DNA from: Ruminiclostridium herbifermentans
Lineage (GTDB): Bacteria > Bacillota > Clostridia > Acetivibrionales > DSM-1351
DNA length: 64,000 nucleotides
Assembly: GCF_005473905.2 (NCBI RefSeq)
Contig: NZ_CP061336.1
Location: 372,001 to 436,000, forward strand
Direction: 5' to 3'
Under the pieces are notes generated by a model. It saw only the letters and a program-made list of their open reading frames with translations. It ran no database searches and had not been told where the DNA came from. Numbering within the stretch: position 1 is the first letter of the stretch; each line of letters starts with the position of its first letter. The translations under genes and the position numbers were made by a program. This document shows, in pieces, positions 20,113-31,420 of this stretch.

Positions 20113-22704
20113 ATGAAAAAAAGGCTATGCAAAAGAATTTCATTATTAGTAGCAGTAGTTATGCTACTAACAAGTGCATTTAGTTCAGCAGTATTTGCAG
20201 TAGAGTACACTGGTAACTACTTCAGTGTTGGTGAACTAATTCAAGAAAACACATTTGATTCAGGAAAAGGCCTTCCATGGCACGTTGTTGAATCAGACCA
20301 AGGTAAGGCTGATTTTGACATTTCAGGTGGAACATACAACGTAACAATCAAGAACAAAGGTGTTAACAGATGGGATGTTCAGTTACGTCATAGAGGTCTA
20401 AGACTAGAAAGCGGTCACAGATATACTGTTAAGTTCTCAGTAACTTCAACAGCAAATTGCCAAATATATCCTAAAATAGGTGACCAAGGTGAACCTTATG
20501 AGGAATATTGGAACTACAATAACAGAAGCTGGGCTAAAGTAGATTTACAGGCAGGCGTTAAGAAGACTGTAACAGAAACTTTCACAGCTAATACTACTAA
20601 GGATACTATCGAATTTGCTTTCCATTTAGGTGGAGATTGTGTTACTTCAGCAACTCCATACACATTAAAATTCGATGACATTTATTTGTCAGATCCTCAG
20701 TTCAAGGGATATCCTGAGCCAGTGCCAGAACCAACAAATGCAATTCGTGTAAATCAGGTAGGATATTTCACTAACTTAGCTAAAGTTGCAACTTTAGTAT
20801 CAAGTTCAACAACTCCACAAAACTGGTCATTAAAGAACAGTTCTGGAACAGTTGTTGCTACAGGAAAAACAACTGTAAAGGGCTTTGATAAATCATCTGG
20901 TGATGATGTTCATATTATTGACTTCTCAACATATAATGTTGAAGGCAAAAATTATAAATTGGTTGTAGGTTCTGATGAGAGTTTACCTTTTGATATCGGA
21001 ACAGATTTATATACTAAATTGAAATATGATGCAATTAAATATTTCTATCATAACAGAAGTGGTATAAAGATTGAGATGCCATATGCTGACCGTCAAGATT
21101 TAACACGTCCTGCAGGACATCCAAACGATGTACTTAAGCCAGACCCAACAAAGAATTATCAAGCTAATTATTCATTGGATATAACTGGTGGTTGGTACGA
21201 CGCTGGTGACCATGGTAAATATGTTGTTAATGGCGGTATTTCAACATGGACAGTACAAAATCAATATGAGCGCGCAAAGTATTTAGGAGATGTATCTATA
21301 GCTCCTTATGCAGATGATACAATGAATATTCCTGAGAGTGGAAATGGCTTACCTGACATTCTCGATGAATCACGTTACAACTTAAAGACTTTATTGAAGA
21401 TGCAAGTTCCAGCTGGTAATACTTTAGCTGGTATGGTTCACCATAAAGCACATGACGAAAAGTGGACAGCACTTGCTGTACGTCCTGACCAGGATGAACA
21501 ACCACGTTGGTTACAACCACCAAGTACAGCAGCTACATTGAATCTTGCTGCAATAGCTGCACAGGGTTCACGTCTATGGAAAGAATTTGATGCTTCCTTT
21601 GCTAATACATGCTTAACAGCAGCAGAAACAGCATGGGATGCAGCAGTTAAGAATCCTAATATATTAGCTCCTATGGAGCAGAGTTCCGGTGGTGGAGCAT
21701 ACGGTGACGATTATGTTCTAGATGATTTCTACTGGGCAGCTTGTGAATTATATGTTACTACTGGAAAAGCTAAATATTTAGATTATATTAAGACTTCAAA
21801 GCATTATCTTGAAGAACCAAGTTCATTAACTGGTGGAGAAGCTCTTGGAGTTACAGGATGTTTTGACTGGGGTAATACTGCAGGTCTTGGAACAATTTCA
21901 CTTGCACTTGTTCCAAATGGTTTACCAGCAGCTGATGTTGCTACAGCTAAGGCTAATATAAAGAAAGCAGCAGATGATTTTATAGCTATATCTAATAAAC
22001 AAGGTTATGGAGCACCAATTGAAGAGAGCAGAGTTGCTGTTAACGGAATAGAAATAATTGGTTATCCATGGGGTTCAAACTCATTTATTGTTAACGAAGC
22101 AATTGTTATGGCATATGCATATGAATTCAGTAACGATGCAAAATATCTAAACGGTGCAGTTACAGCTATGGACTATATCTTAGGACGTAACCCTAATGTT
22201 CAGAGCTATGTAACAGGTTATGGTGATAATCCACTTGAAAACCCACATCACCGTTTCTGGGCTTATCAAGCAGATAATTCATTCCCAACAGCACCTGCTG
22301 GATGTTTATCAGGTGGACCTAACTCTGGATTACAAGATCCTTGGGTTAAGGGATCAGGTTGGTCTGCAGGTTCAAGACCACCACAAAAATGCTTCATGGA
22401 TCATATCGAATCATGGTCAACAAACGAAGTAACAATTAACTGGAATGCTCCTTTAGCTTGGATAACATCTTACCTTGATGAAAAAGCAAACGATGAAGGT
22501 GGATCAAATCCAGGTGGATTATTAGGTGATGCTAATGGTGATGGCAATGTAGATGCATTAGACTTTGCCGCTGTTAAACAGTACATGTTAACAGGTAAAG
22601 AAATAAATATGAAGAATGCAGATGTTAACGGTGATGGCGATGTAAATGCTCTTGACTTCGCAAGAATTAAGCAGTATTTATTAGGTGCTATTACTAGCTT
22701 CTAA
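20113..22704 (+). CDS. CBM4-Ig-GH9 cellulase with dockerin (CelE-like)
   Basis: The 863-residue enzyme has a signal peptide (1-30), CBM4 (about 35-200, starting NTFDSGKGLPWHVV), an Ig-like module (about 212-298, starting NAIRVNQVGYF), GH9 domain (about 305-790) and dockerin (about 800-863). Catalytic parts are complete: [13 protein letters not shown] (D363, D366), NPHHRFW (R714) and STNEVTINWNAPLAW (acid E772). This build is shared with C. cellulolyticum CelE, C. cellulovorans EngK and A. thermocellum CbhA/CelK, which act as cellobiohydrolases or processive endoglucanases. The ATG follows ATAGGAGG. It is the functional reference for two decayed paralogues at 33888 and 35471. Confidence 0.95.
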   Translation: MKKRLCKRISLLVAVVMLLTSAFSSAVFAVEYTGNYFSVGELIQENTFDSGKGLPWHVVESDQGKADFDISGGTYNVTIKNKGVNRWDVQLRHRGLRLESGHRYTVKFSVTSTANCQIYPKIGDQGEPYEEYWNYNNRSWAKVDLQAGVKKTVTETFTANTTKDTIEFAFHLGGDCVTSATPYTLKFDDIYLSDPQFKGYPEPVPEPTNAIRVNQVGYFTNLAKVATLVSSSTTPQNWSLKNSSGTVVATGKTTVKGFDKSSGDDVHIIDFSTYNVEGKNYKLVVGSDESLPFDIGTDLYTKLKYDAIKYFYHNRSGIKIEMPYADRQDLTRPAGHPNDVLKPDPTKNYQANYSLDITGGWYDAGDHGKYVVNGGISTWTVQNQYERAKYLGDVSIAPYADDTMNIPESGNGLPDILDESRYNLKTLLKMQVPAGNTLAGMVHHKAHDEKWTALAVRPDQDEQPRWLQPPSTAATLNLAAIAAQGSRLWKEFDASFANTCLTAAETAWDAAVKNPNILAPMEQSSGGGAYGDDYVLDDFYWAACELYVTTGKAKYLDYIKTSKHYLEEPSSLTGGEALGVTGCFDWGNTAGLGTISLALVPNGLPAADVATAKANIKKAADDFIAISNKQGYGAPIEESRVAVNGIEIIGYPWGSNSFIVNEAIVMAYAYEFSNDAKYLNGAVTAMDYILGRNPNVQSYVTGYGDNPLENPHHRFWAYQADNSFPTAPAGCLSGGPNSGLQDPWVKGSGWSAGSRPPQKCFMDHIESWSTNEVTINWNAPLAWITSYLDEKANDEGGSNPGGLLGDANGDGNVDALDFAAVKQYMLTGKEINMKNADVNGDGDVNALDFARIKQYLLGAITSF

Positions 22705-22724
22705 GATTCTAGGATTTTAAAAAT

Positions 22725-22761
22725 GGAACTATAGAAATGCTTCATGCATTTCTATAGTTCC
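22725..22761 (+). other. Perfect 16-bp stem-loop after the CelE-like gene
   Basis: GGAACTATAGAAATGC (22725-22740) pairs fully with 22746-22761 across a 5-nt loop (TTCAT). Only TATCTGTATAAATTT follows, with no run of T. It is the strongest hairpin of the gap and fits the intra-operon 3' stabiliser pattern, though partial termination is possible. Confidence 0.8.
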
Positions 22762-23488
22762 TATCTGTATAAATTTAGAAGCATTGTAGTTTGTTTCAAA
22801 TCATTTCTAAGTTGATTTTTCAAAAAAGTATGAAATAACGTGTGCGAATTCTGCATAAAGAATGTCGGGTTTTAAGATAAATCTAAATAATCTATATCTC
22901 ACTGGTATCGACAGTGACACACAAAATAATAATAGTGTATGGTCATTGCTTAACTTATTCAAAATGCGATAAGAATGATTAATGCACCAAAATCTATACA
23001 TCGCATTTTTTAAGCTTATCATACATATTCAAAAATGTAATAAAACGTATATTGCTTTTTAGTGTTTTAAATGCACTATGTTTGCATAATCTTATTTTTT
23101 AATGTTTTAAGCTATTCTCCAATACAAATGGAAAATTTATGAGTATACAATCTGCCTAAAAGTTTGTAGAAAAAGGCAGTCTGATTTCAAAATAATAATC
23201 ATATATTTTGGTGTTAAAAGGCTAACTCCATATACGCCGACGACATTTAAAATATGAATTTATTATCTTAATTTGCATAATAGCTAAAGTATTATTTCAT
23301 ATTGTAGAACTGGCTCTGATTAAGCAGGCGCTATGAGATAGCAATTAATATATAGGAATATAAGCAGAAAGAAAAACTAGTTATTTTATTCTATATATAA
23401 TGTGTAGTTACATCAGAAGGATTAAATGGTTATATAACCAAAGTCTATTCTGTTAATTAAAAAAATCATCAAATGAGGAGATAAGGAC
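22762..23488 (+). other. Gap before orfX, no gene seen
   Basis: AT-rich with scattered stops in all frames; a 71-codon reverse ORF (22807-23022) has no ribosome binding site or recognisable product. With a hairpin at its 5' edge, the length could accommodate a separate promoter for orfX, but I cannot point to one. Confidence 0.4.
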
Positions 23489-24142
23489 ATGAAAAAAACT
23501 ATATTAATCGTATCAATTATTATTGTTTGTGGATTAGCGATATTTGGGATAGTGAAGCTAACATCTAATTCTGATAATTCATCAGTAGCTGATAATGCAG
23601 CTGCAACAATTACTGTAGATGATCAAACTACAGCATCAAATTCTGAATCAGATACGAAGGATACAAATGATGCATCAACTAGTAGCACAGATGCAGCAAG
23701 CAATGAAGTAGTAAAAGGTGACGTAGAGATAACTATAGGTTCTGCTACTGCTTCAGCAGAAGAAACAGTAATAATCCCTGTGAAGGTAGAGACTGTTCCT
23801 GAAGCTGGTATAGGAAGTTGTAATTTTAATATTAAATATGATACTAATGTACTTGAGGTAGTAGAAGTATTGCCAGGAGATATTACAGAAAATATAGATT
23901 CAAGTTTAGAATATTCAGTTATTGAAACAACAGGTATGGTAAGTTACTTATATACAAGTAGTAGTAATGGTAAGGATACAATAACTAAGCCTGGTATAAT
24001 TTCGAATATAAAGTTCAAAATTAAAAAAGATGCACAAAAAGGTACAACAACAATAACAAACGGTACTGCAGGCGCGTTTGGAGATAACTCCTTAAATAAG
24101 ATTACTGCTACATTCACTAGAGGCGAAATAAATGTACAATAG
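23489..24142 (+). CDS. orfX: OrfX-type membrane-anchored single-cohesin protein
   Basis: The 217-residue protein has an N-terminal membrane segment (about 4-24, KTILIVSIIIVCGLAIFGIV) without a clear signal peptidase site, a low-complexity Ser/Thr/Asp/Asn linker (about 27-75) and one type I cohesin (about 78-217: VEITIGSATASAEETVIIPV, SCNFNIKYD, GAFGDNSLNKI). OrfX homologues of C. cellulolyticum and C. acetobutylicum are anchored this way and are thought to hold dockerin enzymes at the cell surface during cellulosome assembly. The position, between the CelE-like and CelH-like genes, is the same as in the cip-cel operon. The cohesin lacks the [11 protein letters not shown] core of the scaffoldin cohesins (YLYTSSSNGKDTI instead), so its binding strength may differ. 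Start ATG after GAGGAG. Confidence 0.9.
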   Translation: MKKTILIVSIIIVCGLAIFGIVKLTSNSDNSSVADNAAATITVDDQTTASNSESDTKDTNDASTSSTDAASNEVVKGDVEITIGSATASAEETVIIPVKVETVPEAGIGSCNFNIKYDTNVLEVVEVLPGDITENIDSSLEYSVIETTGMVSYLYTSSSNGKDTITKPGIISNIKFKIKKDAQKGTTTITNGTAGAFGDNSLNKITATFTRGEINVQ

Positions 24143-24207
24143 GTAATTGCTAACTTAATAATGATTTTAATATAGTTTTAAAAAGTAAAATGAGTGGAGG
24201 GTGTACA

Positions 24208-26754
24208 ATGGCTAAAGTAAAAAAAAGTAGAATCTATGCCCTTATCCTTGCTGCATCATTGATAGTAACTCAATTTGGAATTCAATCTACAACGTCAGCT
24301 GCTCCTTTATTTAACTATGGAGAAGCTTTACAGAAATCAATTTTATTCTATGAGGCTCAACGTTCTGGAGCTATATCAACATCAGATATTCCAACAAGAC
24401 TTCCATGGCGTGGAGATTCTCAGTTAACTGATGGACAAAAGGAAGGTATTGATTTAACTGGTGGATGGGTTGATGCAGGTGATAATATTAAGTTTGGTAT
24501 AACTTGTGCTTATACTGCCAGCTTACTTGCATATGGTGCTATAGAATATAAGGATGCGTATGTTAAAAGTGGACAAATGAAATGGCTTCAAAACCAGTTA
24601 AGATGGGTAAATGATTATTTCATTAAGTGTCATACAAGTGAAAATGTTTTTTGGGCACAGGTTGGTATGACTGCAATGGATCATAATAACTGGATGCCAA
24701 TAGAAGTTACACATATTACCAATGACAGAACTGCAATAAAGCTGGATAAAGACAATCCTGGAACAGAAGTAGCAATGGGAACAGCTGCTGCTATGGCTGC
24801 ATCATCAATAGTTTTCAGAGATTCAGATCCCACTTATGCAGACAAGCTTTTAACTCATGCAAAGCAACTATATGATTTTGGTGATAAATACAGAGGAAAG
24901 TTCTCCGATGTTATCAAAAAAACTGATCCACAGGGAGCAGCAGCATATACCTCTCATAGTGGTTATAATGATGAATTGGTTTGGGGATCTATATGGCTTT
25001 ATAAAGGAATGGAAGCTCAGAAGGCAGGAAGCGGAGCTAGCTATTTAAATAAGGCAAAAGAGTATTATAACGGAATTGGTAAAGAAGCAAATCAATCGGT
25101 ACATAAATATAAATGGGCACATTGCTGGGATGATCAATCCTTTGGATGTTATGTATTGATGTCTCAGATAGACCCTACTAATGCAGAATATTCACAGGAC
25201 GCTGAACGCTGGTTAAATTGGTGGACAGTTGGCGGTACAGAGCATAATGCAGACGGAACAAAAATTACATATACTCCTGGTGGGCATGCAAAACTAGACG
25301 ATTGGGGTTCATTTAGATATGCATCAACTACAGCATTGTTTGCATTTACTTATTCAGACAAATTAGCTGATGCTACTAAAAAGGCTCGCTATCATGACTT
25401 TGCTGTAAAGCAAATAAATTACATACTAGGAGATAATCCACGTAAAGCAAGCTATATGGTTGGTTTTGGTGAAAATTATCCTCAACATCCACATCATCGT
25501 ACAGCACACAGTTCATGGGGACAAACAATGGATGTTCCATCTGAACACCGTCATATACTATATGGAGCCCTTGTTGGAAGCCCAACTGCAACAGATGGCT
25601 TTAATGATTTAGTAAGCGATTACATATGTAATGAGGTTGCAATAGATTATAATGCAGGTATAACAGGAGCTCTTGCTAGAATGTATGCAGAATTCGGCGG
25701 AAATCCTATTCCAGACAGCAGTTTCCCATTGCCAGATAAGCCTTATAGTGAAAAGGATGAATTCCCTGTATTTGCAAAGACATATTTTAACGGTACATCA
25801 GGAACTCAGTTTTCATTGACAGTTGAAAACCGCTCTGCATGGCCTGCTCGTGCTAAGAATAATTTAAAATTACGCTATTTCTTTACACTCGATACAAATG
25901 ACATCAGCGATGTAAGTATAAAGTCTCAAAAATGGTCTAAGGTAACTGGACCTACTGTATGGGATAAAGAAAATAAAGTATATTATTTTACAATCGATTT
26001 ATCAGGTACAGACATTTATCCAGGCTATGGCTGGGAAGTGGGAGGTCCTGAAGTAGACTTTACTGTAAGTTCTGCATCTAATCAATGGGATGTAACTAAC
26101 GACTGGTCATATATGAATTGGGATAAGACTTACGTAAGTGGAACTAGAAGCTATGCTCCAAATTTTGTAGTGTATGAAGGTGATAACTTCATAAGACTAG
26201 CTGGAAAAGAACCAGCAGGTGGAGCTTCAGTTACACAAACAATATTAAAGCCAGTGTACCCTGAAGGGAAAAACTATTTTGATATTTCACAGGGATCTTG
26301 TGAAGCAAAATTCAAGCTTACTGATGCATCAGGAAGTCCACTTAAGGGAATGCAGATACATTGGTCTTCAAAAGATGTTGAGCCTGGTTTTGTAATTCAT
26401 ATGAGATCTTCTTATACTGATGGAGAAGGTATTGCAAAAGTAAATATAAATATACCAGATACCATGCTTAATAATGAAGTTAGTGTGGATAGCTATATAA
26501 CTGCAAATTTTGCTGGTACTGATAGTTACCAGGCAGCATTATCTGAAGGCAGAGTTATGGGCAAATTTAGCACTGGCTTTGAAATTGGAGATATCAATAA
26601 TGATAAAAGTGTTGATGCAATAGATTTTGCTCTCTTAAAGAAATATTTACTGGATAATAATGTTGAAATAAAACACATGTATGCAGACATGAACAGTGAT
26701 GGAAATATAGATGCAATTGACTTTGCATTATTGAAAAAGAAGCTTTTAAACTAA
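24208..26754 (+). CDS. GH9 cellulase with CBM3c, Ig-like module and dockerin (CelH-like)
   Basis: About 848 residues: signal peptide, GH9 domain (about 35-500), CBM3c (about 515-680), an Ig-like module (about 685-780, starting [16 protein letters not shown]) and dockerin (about 787-848, [16 protein letters not shown] and [16 protein letters not shown]). The catalytic Asp pair is in GGWVDAGDN (the usual His is Asn), substrate contacts in [11 protein letters not shown], acid Glu in [14 protein letters not shown]. Frame continues to an ATG at 24190, but GGAGGG sits 6 nt before the ATG at 24208, which I use. It follows orfX by 65 bp, so the two are probably cotranscribed. The insertion of an Ig-like module between CBM3c and dockerin sets it apart from the CelG-like enzyme. 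Confidence 0.92.
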   Translation: MAKVKKSRIYALILAASLIVTQFGIQSTTSAAPLFNYGEALQKSILFYEAQRSGAISTSDIPTRLPWRGDSQLTDGQKEGIDLTGGWVDAGDNIKFGITCAYTASLLAYGAIEYKDAYVKSGQMKWLQNQLRWVNDYFIKCHTSENVFWAQVGMTAMDHNNWMPIEVTHITNDRTAIKLDKDNPGTEVAMGTAAAMAASSIVFRDSDPTYADKLLTHAKQLYDFGDKYRGKFSDVIKKTDPQGAAAYTSHSGYNDELVWGSIWLYKGMEAQKAGSGASYLNKAKEYYNGIGKEANQSVHKYKWAHCWDDQSFGCYVLMSQIDPTNAEYSQDAERWLNWWTVGGTEHNADGTKITYTPGGHAKLDDWGSFRYASTTALFAFTYSDKLADATKKARYHDFAVKQINYILGDNPRKASYMVGFGENYPQHPHHRTAHSSWGQTMDVPSEHRHILYGALVGSPTATDGFNDLVSDYICNEVAIDYNAGITGALARMYAEFGGNPIPDSSFPLPDKPYSEKDEFPVFAKTYFNGTSGTQFSLTVENRSAWPARAKNNLKLRYFFTLDTNDISDVSIKSQKWSKVTGPTVWDKENKVYYFTIDLSGTDIYPGYGWEVGGPEVDFTVSSASNQWDVTNDWSYMNWDKTYVSGTRSYAPNFVVYEGDNFIRLAGKEPAGGASVTQTILKPVYPEGKNYFDISQGSCEAKFKLTDASGSPLKGMQIHWSSKDVEPGFVIHMRSSYTDGEGIAKVNINIPDTMLNNEVSVDSYITANFAGTDSYQAALSEGRVMGKFSTGFEIGDINNDKSVDAIDFALLKKYLLDNNVEIKHMYADMNSDGNIDAIDFALLKKKLLN

Positions 26755-26840
26755 CCAATATTAACGAATATATTTATTTGTTTATCTAAGGCTTATAAAT
26801 CATTATGTAGCAATATGTATAATTTTTTCTATTAGATTTG

Positions 26841-26879
26841 GTGTGTACCTACTCATTATAAATAAATAGTAGGTACCAC
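26841..26879 (+). other. Stem-loop between CelH-like and CelJ-like genes
   Basis: GTACCTAC (26845-26852) pairs with GTAGGTAC (26869-26876); past one bulged T the stem extends with GTG/CAC. Loop 16 nt, AT-rich, no T-tract after. It ends 37 bp before the next start. Confidence 0.65.
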
Positions 26880-26915
26880 TGCATCTATAGATTTATTGAA
26901 AAGGGGGAATTAATT

Positions 26916-29210
26916 TTGAAAATGAAAAGGTATATTGGAAAAACGATAGCTTTTCTTACCGCAGTATCTGTTATATCAACATTGTTTACTGGTATAAATA
27001 TTGATACTGCAACAGCTGCTTCAACAGGAACTCCATATATCAATTATGCCGAAGCACTTCAAAAATCAATGTATTTTTATGATGCAAATAAGTGCGGTCC
27101 TGGAATAACAGGAGGAAGGCTTGAGTGGAGAGGTGATTGTCATGTTGAGGATTGTGAAGTACCACTTACTCCAATGACTGCGAAGAAAACTGGAACAAAT
27201 ATGTCGCAGTCCTTTATAGACAAAAATAAAAAGTTCTTAGATCCAGATGGAAATGGAACCTTGGATTTACGTGGGGGATACCATGATGCAGGAGACCATG
27301 TTAAATTTGGATTGCCGCAGACTTATGCAATATCTACAATAGGATGGGGATTCTATGAGTTCAGAGAATCCTATCAAAAAATTAATGAAGAAGATCACAT
27401 GATAGATCTTCTAAAATGGGGAAATGATTATTTACTACGTTCAACTTTCCTAGATGATAAAGGTGAAGTTGTTGCCTTCTGTTATCAGGTTGGAGAAGGA
27501 AACGAGGATCATAACTGGTGGCAGCCACCTGAATTAAATGTTAAAGAATTAGTTCCACGTCCTGCTTATTTTGCTACTGAAGAAACACCTGCTAGTGACC
27601 AATGTGCAGGCGCAGCAGCATCTATGGCTATTCATTATTTGAATTTTAAGGATACTGAACCAGAGTATGCAGCACCATTCCTTACAGCTGCAAAAGCACT
27701 TTACAAGTTTGCAGTTGAAAATCGTGGTTTAGGTTATTCTGGTGGTTTCTATGGTTCGAGTTTTGATGAAGATGAATTATCATGGGCAGCTGTATGGCTC
27801 AATATTGCTACAGGTGAACAGTCATATATTGATGATATAATTTCTACTAGTGATGACGGCGTTTATACTGGGTATATGGGAAGAATTATTAAGAACACAC
27901 AGAATACATGGCAGAATATCTGGGTACATTGCTGGGATACAGTATGGGGAGGAGTTTTTGCTAAATTAGCTCCTATAACAAATACAGAGAGAGATTGGTA
28001 TTTATTTAGATGGAATCTTGAGTATTGGTCAGGGATACCGCATGCTGACAAAACGGATAATACATTCTTAGCAAAGACCCCTGCAGGTTTCAGTATGCTT
28101 AACAATTATGGTTCTGCTCGTTACAATTCAGCAGCTCAGTTATGTGCAGTAGTATATACAAAATATACTGGCAATATGGATGTCACTGATTGGGCAAAAA
28201 CACAGATGGATTATATATTAGGAGATAATCCATTAGGCAGAAGCTATGAGGTTGGTTATTCTGATAATTATGCTTTACACCCACACCACCGTGCTGCACA
28301 TGGATCAAAGACTCTTAACATGGATGTTCCTGAACAGCACAGACATACACTTTGGGGAGCTTTGGTTGGTGGACCTGATTCGGATGATTCGCATAATGAT
28401 GAAACAACAGACTATATTTCCAATGAGGTTGCAGTTGACTACAATGCAGGTTTTGTAGGTGCATTAGCGGGAATGTACAAGTACTTTGGTGAAGGTATGG
28501 AGCCTCTTGAAAATTTCCCTCCAAAAGAGCCTTATGAGGATGAATTCTATGCAGAAGCAAAGCTAGAGCAGGAAAACAAAGAAAGAACGCAGATAACAGT
28601 AAATATCCATAATGAAACTTCAAGACCTCCTCAATTTGTTGATGGATTATCATTTAAGTATTTCTTTGATATTTCAGAACTTATTGAAGCAGGACAAACA
28701 TTAGAGGATGTTCGTGTGGATGTAATGTACGATGAAGCAAAAGCAAATGAGAACAAGCCAGTAGCAGTTAAAGGCCCATATATGTGGGATGAAGAAAATA
28801 ATATTGCATACTTTGAAGCTGACTGGTCTGGAAATGCATTCTATGGTGACAGAGAGTTCCACTTTGGCCTAGTTGCAAACCTAGACAAGGATTGGAAACC
28901 ACATTGGGATCCTACTAATGACTGGAGTAGAGAAGGTATTAGTAAAGAATATTCAATAACTAAAAAGATTACTGTTTACAGAAATGGTAAGTTAGTTTAT
29001 GGAGAGGAGCCTGCAAAAGGTGCTTCTGATAAGCTTTTAGGTGACTTAAATGGGGATGGAAACATTGATGCTATAGACTTTGCAGCAATGAAAAAGTATT
29101 TGCTGGATCCATCTACAGGTATTGACATTGAAATAGCTGATATGAATAAAGATGGAGAAGTTAATGTTTTAGACTTAGTTGCATTAAAGAAGATATTACT
29201 TGATGGCTAA
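26916..29210 (+). CDS. GH9 cellulase with CBM3c and dockerin (CelJ-like)
   Basis: The 764-residue secreted enzyme has a signal peptide (1-35), GH9 domain (about 40-545), CBM3c (about 550-695) and dockerin (about 702-764). Catalytic Asp residues lie in [14 protein letters not shown]; a roughly 40-residue insertion (CEVPLTPMTAKKTG to PDGNGTLDL) sits just before this motif, as in the CelJ-type GH9 group. LHPHHRAAHG and the acid Glu in SNEVAVDYNAGFVG are intact. The second dockerin repeat reads EVNVLDLVALK, where Val replaces the usual Ala at the recognition position. Start is TTG at 26916, 8 nt after AGGGGG; the ATG two codons later is too far from the ribosome binding site. Confidence 0.93.
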   Translation: MKMKRYIGKTIAFLTAVSVISTLFTGINIDTATAASTGTPYINYAEALQKSMYFYDANKCGPGITGGRLEWRGDCHVEDCEVPLTPMTAKKTGTNMSQSFIDKNKKFLDPDGNGTLDLRGGYHDAGDHVKFGLPQTYAISTIGWGFYEFRESYQKINEEDHMIDLLKWGNDYLLRSTFLDDKGEVVAFCYQVGEGNEDHNWWQPPELNVKELVPRPAYFATEETPASDQCAGAAASMAIHYLNFKDTEPEYAAPFLTAAKALYKFAVENRGLGYSGGFYGSSFDEDELSWAAVWLNIATGEQSYIDDIISTSDDGVYTGYMGRIIKNTQNTWQNIWVHCWDTVWGGVFAKLAPITNTERDWYLFRWNLEYWSGIPHADKTDNTFLAKTPAGFSMLNNYGSARYNSAAQLCAVVYTKYTGNMDVTDWAKTQMDYILGDNPLGRSYEVGYSDNYALHPHHRAAHGSKTLNMDVPEQHRHTLWGALVGGPDSDDSHNDETTDYISNEVAVDYNAGFVGALAGMYKYFGEGMEPLENFPPKEPYEDEFYAEAKLEQENKERTQITVNIHNETSRPPQFVDGLSFKYFFDISELIEAGQTLEDVRVDVMYDEAKANENKPVAVKGPYMWDEENNIAYFEADWSGNAFYGDREFHFGLVANLDKDWKPHWDPTNDWSREGISKEYSITKKITVYRNGKLVYGEEPAKGASDKLLGDLNGDGNIDAIDFAAMKKYLLDPSTGIDIEIADMNKDGEVNVLDLVALKKILLDG

Positions 29211-29303
29211 AAAAGCCGTACATGAATAATAATTATATTATTTTTCAAGGAAGCAAATGTAGTTAGAGTTTACTTTATCATATCAATATCTAAGAATAAG
29301 CGG

Positions 29304-29353
29304 ATTTCTAAGATTCATTGAGATTTATATAAATCCATATGAATCTTAGAAAT
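29304..29353 (+). other. Perfect 15-bp stem-loop after the CelJ-like gene
   Basis: ATTTCTAAGATTCAT (29304-29318) pairs fully with 29339-29353; GATTTA/TAAATC can pair inside the loop and AAGC/GCTT outside. No T-tract follows. It is part of the recurring intergenic hairpin set of this operon. Confidence 0.8.
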
Positions 29354-29457
29354 TGCTTGCTATGATAAGTAAAAATATTGATAAATATGAAAATTTTACA
29401 TCTAAATTTTTGTTTTTATCAATGAGTTAAAAAAATCATAAGGGGGATGACTGCAAA

Positions 29458-31068
29458 ATGAAAAAGTTAGCTAAAAGAATTGGAGTTGTATTACTCAGCG
29501 GAGTATTGTTTACTACCTCGCTTGTACCAGCAGGAAGTGCATTTGCTGCTAGTGCAAATGACTACTCAATTGCTTTGAAAGATTCCATTGTATTTTACGA
29601 TGCAAATAAATGCGGAAAAGATGTTGCTAATAATAATTTCTTCGATTGGAGAAGTGCTTGTCATGTAAATGACGGTGCAGATGTTGGGTTGGATTTAACA
29701 GGTGGTTACCATGATGCTGGTGACCATGTAAAGTTTGGATTACCTCAGGGCTATACAGCGGCTGTATTGGGATGGGCACTATATGAATTTAAGGACTCAT
29801 TTGATGCTACTGGAAATACAGCGAAGATGTATGAACAGTTAAAGTATTTTACTGATTATTTTCTAAAATCACATCCAGATGCTAATACCTTCTATTATCA
29901 AATTGGAGAAGGTAATGATGATCATACCTATTGGGGGGCTCCAGAAGTTCAGCCAAATCCAAGGCCAGCATTATATAAGGCAGACCCAAGTCATCCAGCA
30001 TCTGATATTTTAGGGGAAACTTCTGCAGCATTAGCTTTGATGTATTTAAACTATAAAAACAAAGATGCTGCATATGCAAACTCTTGCTTAAAGGCAGCTA
30101 AGGAACTTTATGAACTGGGAAAAGCAAATCAAGGTGTTGGACAAGGACAGTCCTTTTATATGGCAACTAGCTATGGAGATGATTTAGCATGGGCAGCTAC
30201 ATGGCTATATACTGCTACAAAGGATGAAGCATATATTGCAGATGCTGAAAAATTCATTGTTTTAGGCAACACTATGAATGAAGATAAGCTAAAAGATAAA
30301 TGGACAATGTGCTGGGATGATATGTATGTTCCTGCAGCATTGAGACTTGCACAGATAACAGGTAAACAGATTTATAAAGACGCTGTGATGTTTAATTTTA
30401 ATTATTGGAAAAATGAATTGACAACTACACCAGGTGGATTAAAGTACCTTGCAAACTGGGGTGTTTTAAGATATGCAGCAGCTGAATCTATGCTTATTTT
30501 CGTATATTGCAAAGAAAATCAAAATACAGAGCTGCTTAATATGGCAAAAAAACAGATTGATTATATATTAGGTGAAAACCCAGCAAAAATGTCCTACATA
30601 ATTGGATATGGAAGTAATTGGTGCATACATCCTCATCATAGAGCGGCAAATGGTTATACATATGCAAATGGGGATAATGCTAAGCCTGCAAAACATTTAT
30701 TGACAGGAGCTTTAGTTGGTGGACCTGATCAAAATGATAGATTTTTAGACGATGCAAATCAGTTCCAATATACAGAGGTTGCAATTGACTACAACGCAGG
30801 ACTTGTAGGAGCATTAGCAGGTGCATATAAGCTTTTTGGGGGAGCGATGCCTGAGAATCCAGAAGACCCAGAGGATCCAGAGGACCCTGATATTAAAATA
30901 GGTGATTGCAATGGTGACGGCAGTGTGGATGCAATTGATTTGGCTACAATGAAAAAGTATCTTTTAACCCAAGATGCTACAAGTATCAAATTAGAAAATG
31001 CAGACATGAATAGTGATGGAAATATTGACGCAATTGATTTCGCATTGCTAAAGAAAGCTTTACTTTAA
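29458..31068 (+). CDS. GH9 endoglucanase with dockerin, no CBM (CelM/EngL-like)
   Basis: The 536-residue secreted enzyme has a signal peptide (1-31), GH9 domain (about 34-460), a [11 protein letters not shown] linker and a dockerin (about 476-536). The catalytic Asp pair is in [25 protein letters not shown] and the acid Glu in [14 protein letters not shown] are present. It lacks CBM3c and Ig modules, like Cel9M of C. cellulolyticum and EngL of C. cellulovorans, which act on soluble or amorphous glucan. The ATG follows AAGGGGG. It is the last intact gene of the classic operon block; in C. cellulovorans the mannanase gene manA follows engL, and here a mannanase fossil follows. Confidence 0.93.
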   Translation: MKKLAKRIGVVLLSGVLFTTSLVPAGSAFAASANDYSIALKDSIVFYDANKCGKDVANNNFFDWRSACHVNDGADVGLDLTGGYHDAGDHVKFGLPQGYTAAVLGWALYEFKDSFDATGNTAKMYEQLKYFTDYFLKSHPDANTFYYQIGEGNDDHTYWGAPEVQPNPRPALYKADPSHPASDILGETSAALALMYLNYKNKDAAYANSCLKAAKELYELGKANQGVGQGQSFYMATSYGDDLAWAATWLYTATKDEAYIADAEKFIVLGNTMNEDKLKDKWTMCWDDMYVPAALRLAQITGKQIYKDAVMFNFNYWKNELTTTPGGLKYLANWGVLRYAAAESMLIFVYCKENQNTELLNMAKKQIDYILGENPAKMSYIIGYGSNWCIHPHHRAANGYTYANGDNAKPAKHLLTGALVGGPDQNDRFLDDANQFQYTEVAIDYNAGLVGALAGAYKLFGGAMPENPEDPEDPEDPDIKIGDCNGDGSVDAIDLATMKKYLLTQDATSIKLENADMNSDGNIDAIDFALLKKALL

Positions 31069-31142
31069 TAAATAGCTAGAACTGCACTATGTTAACTGGG
31101 GGGATAACAGAGGTCAATTACTGTTTGAAGACTATGTTTGAA

Positions 31143-31214
31143 CATTGCTTGAATATGCCAAGTTTACACTTAATTTAGCATTGTTTGCTTGGCATTTTAA
31201 GCAATCAAGCAATG
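31143..31214 (+). other. Nested stem-loop at the end of the first operon block
   Basis: CATTGCTTGA (31143-31152) pairs with TCAAGCAATG (31205-31214), and TGCCAAG (31156-31162) with CTTGGCA (31188-31194) inside. No clear T-tract follows. It could be a 3' protecting structure or a rho-independent-like stop before the decayed mannanase gene. Confidence 0.7.
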
Positions 31215-31420
31215 ACTATACACTTTTAAATTATTATTTGTGTATGGGTAAATGGAGATTAGCTTGAATAACATGCTTTTCAAGTTGGTTTTGGCTTTAA
31301 GTTATTGTTCATTAAAGGAAGCTTTAGCTTTTAACCTAGCCATAAGTTTAAACTAACAGTAATTGATATAAGTGTGGTTCTAGCTTTTTATAAATTAATT
31401 TATATTTCGGGAGGTGATTA

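Noticed and set aside
23489-23560. Lipoprotein lipobox in OrfX
   Set aside because: A Cys is present, but the hydrophobic segment continues past it and the preceding residues do not fit a lipobox; a membrane anchor is more likely.
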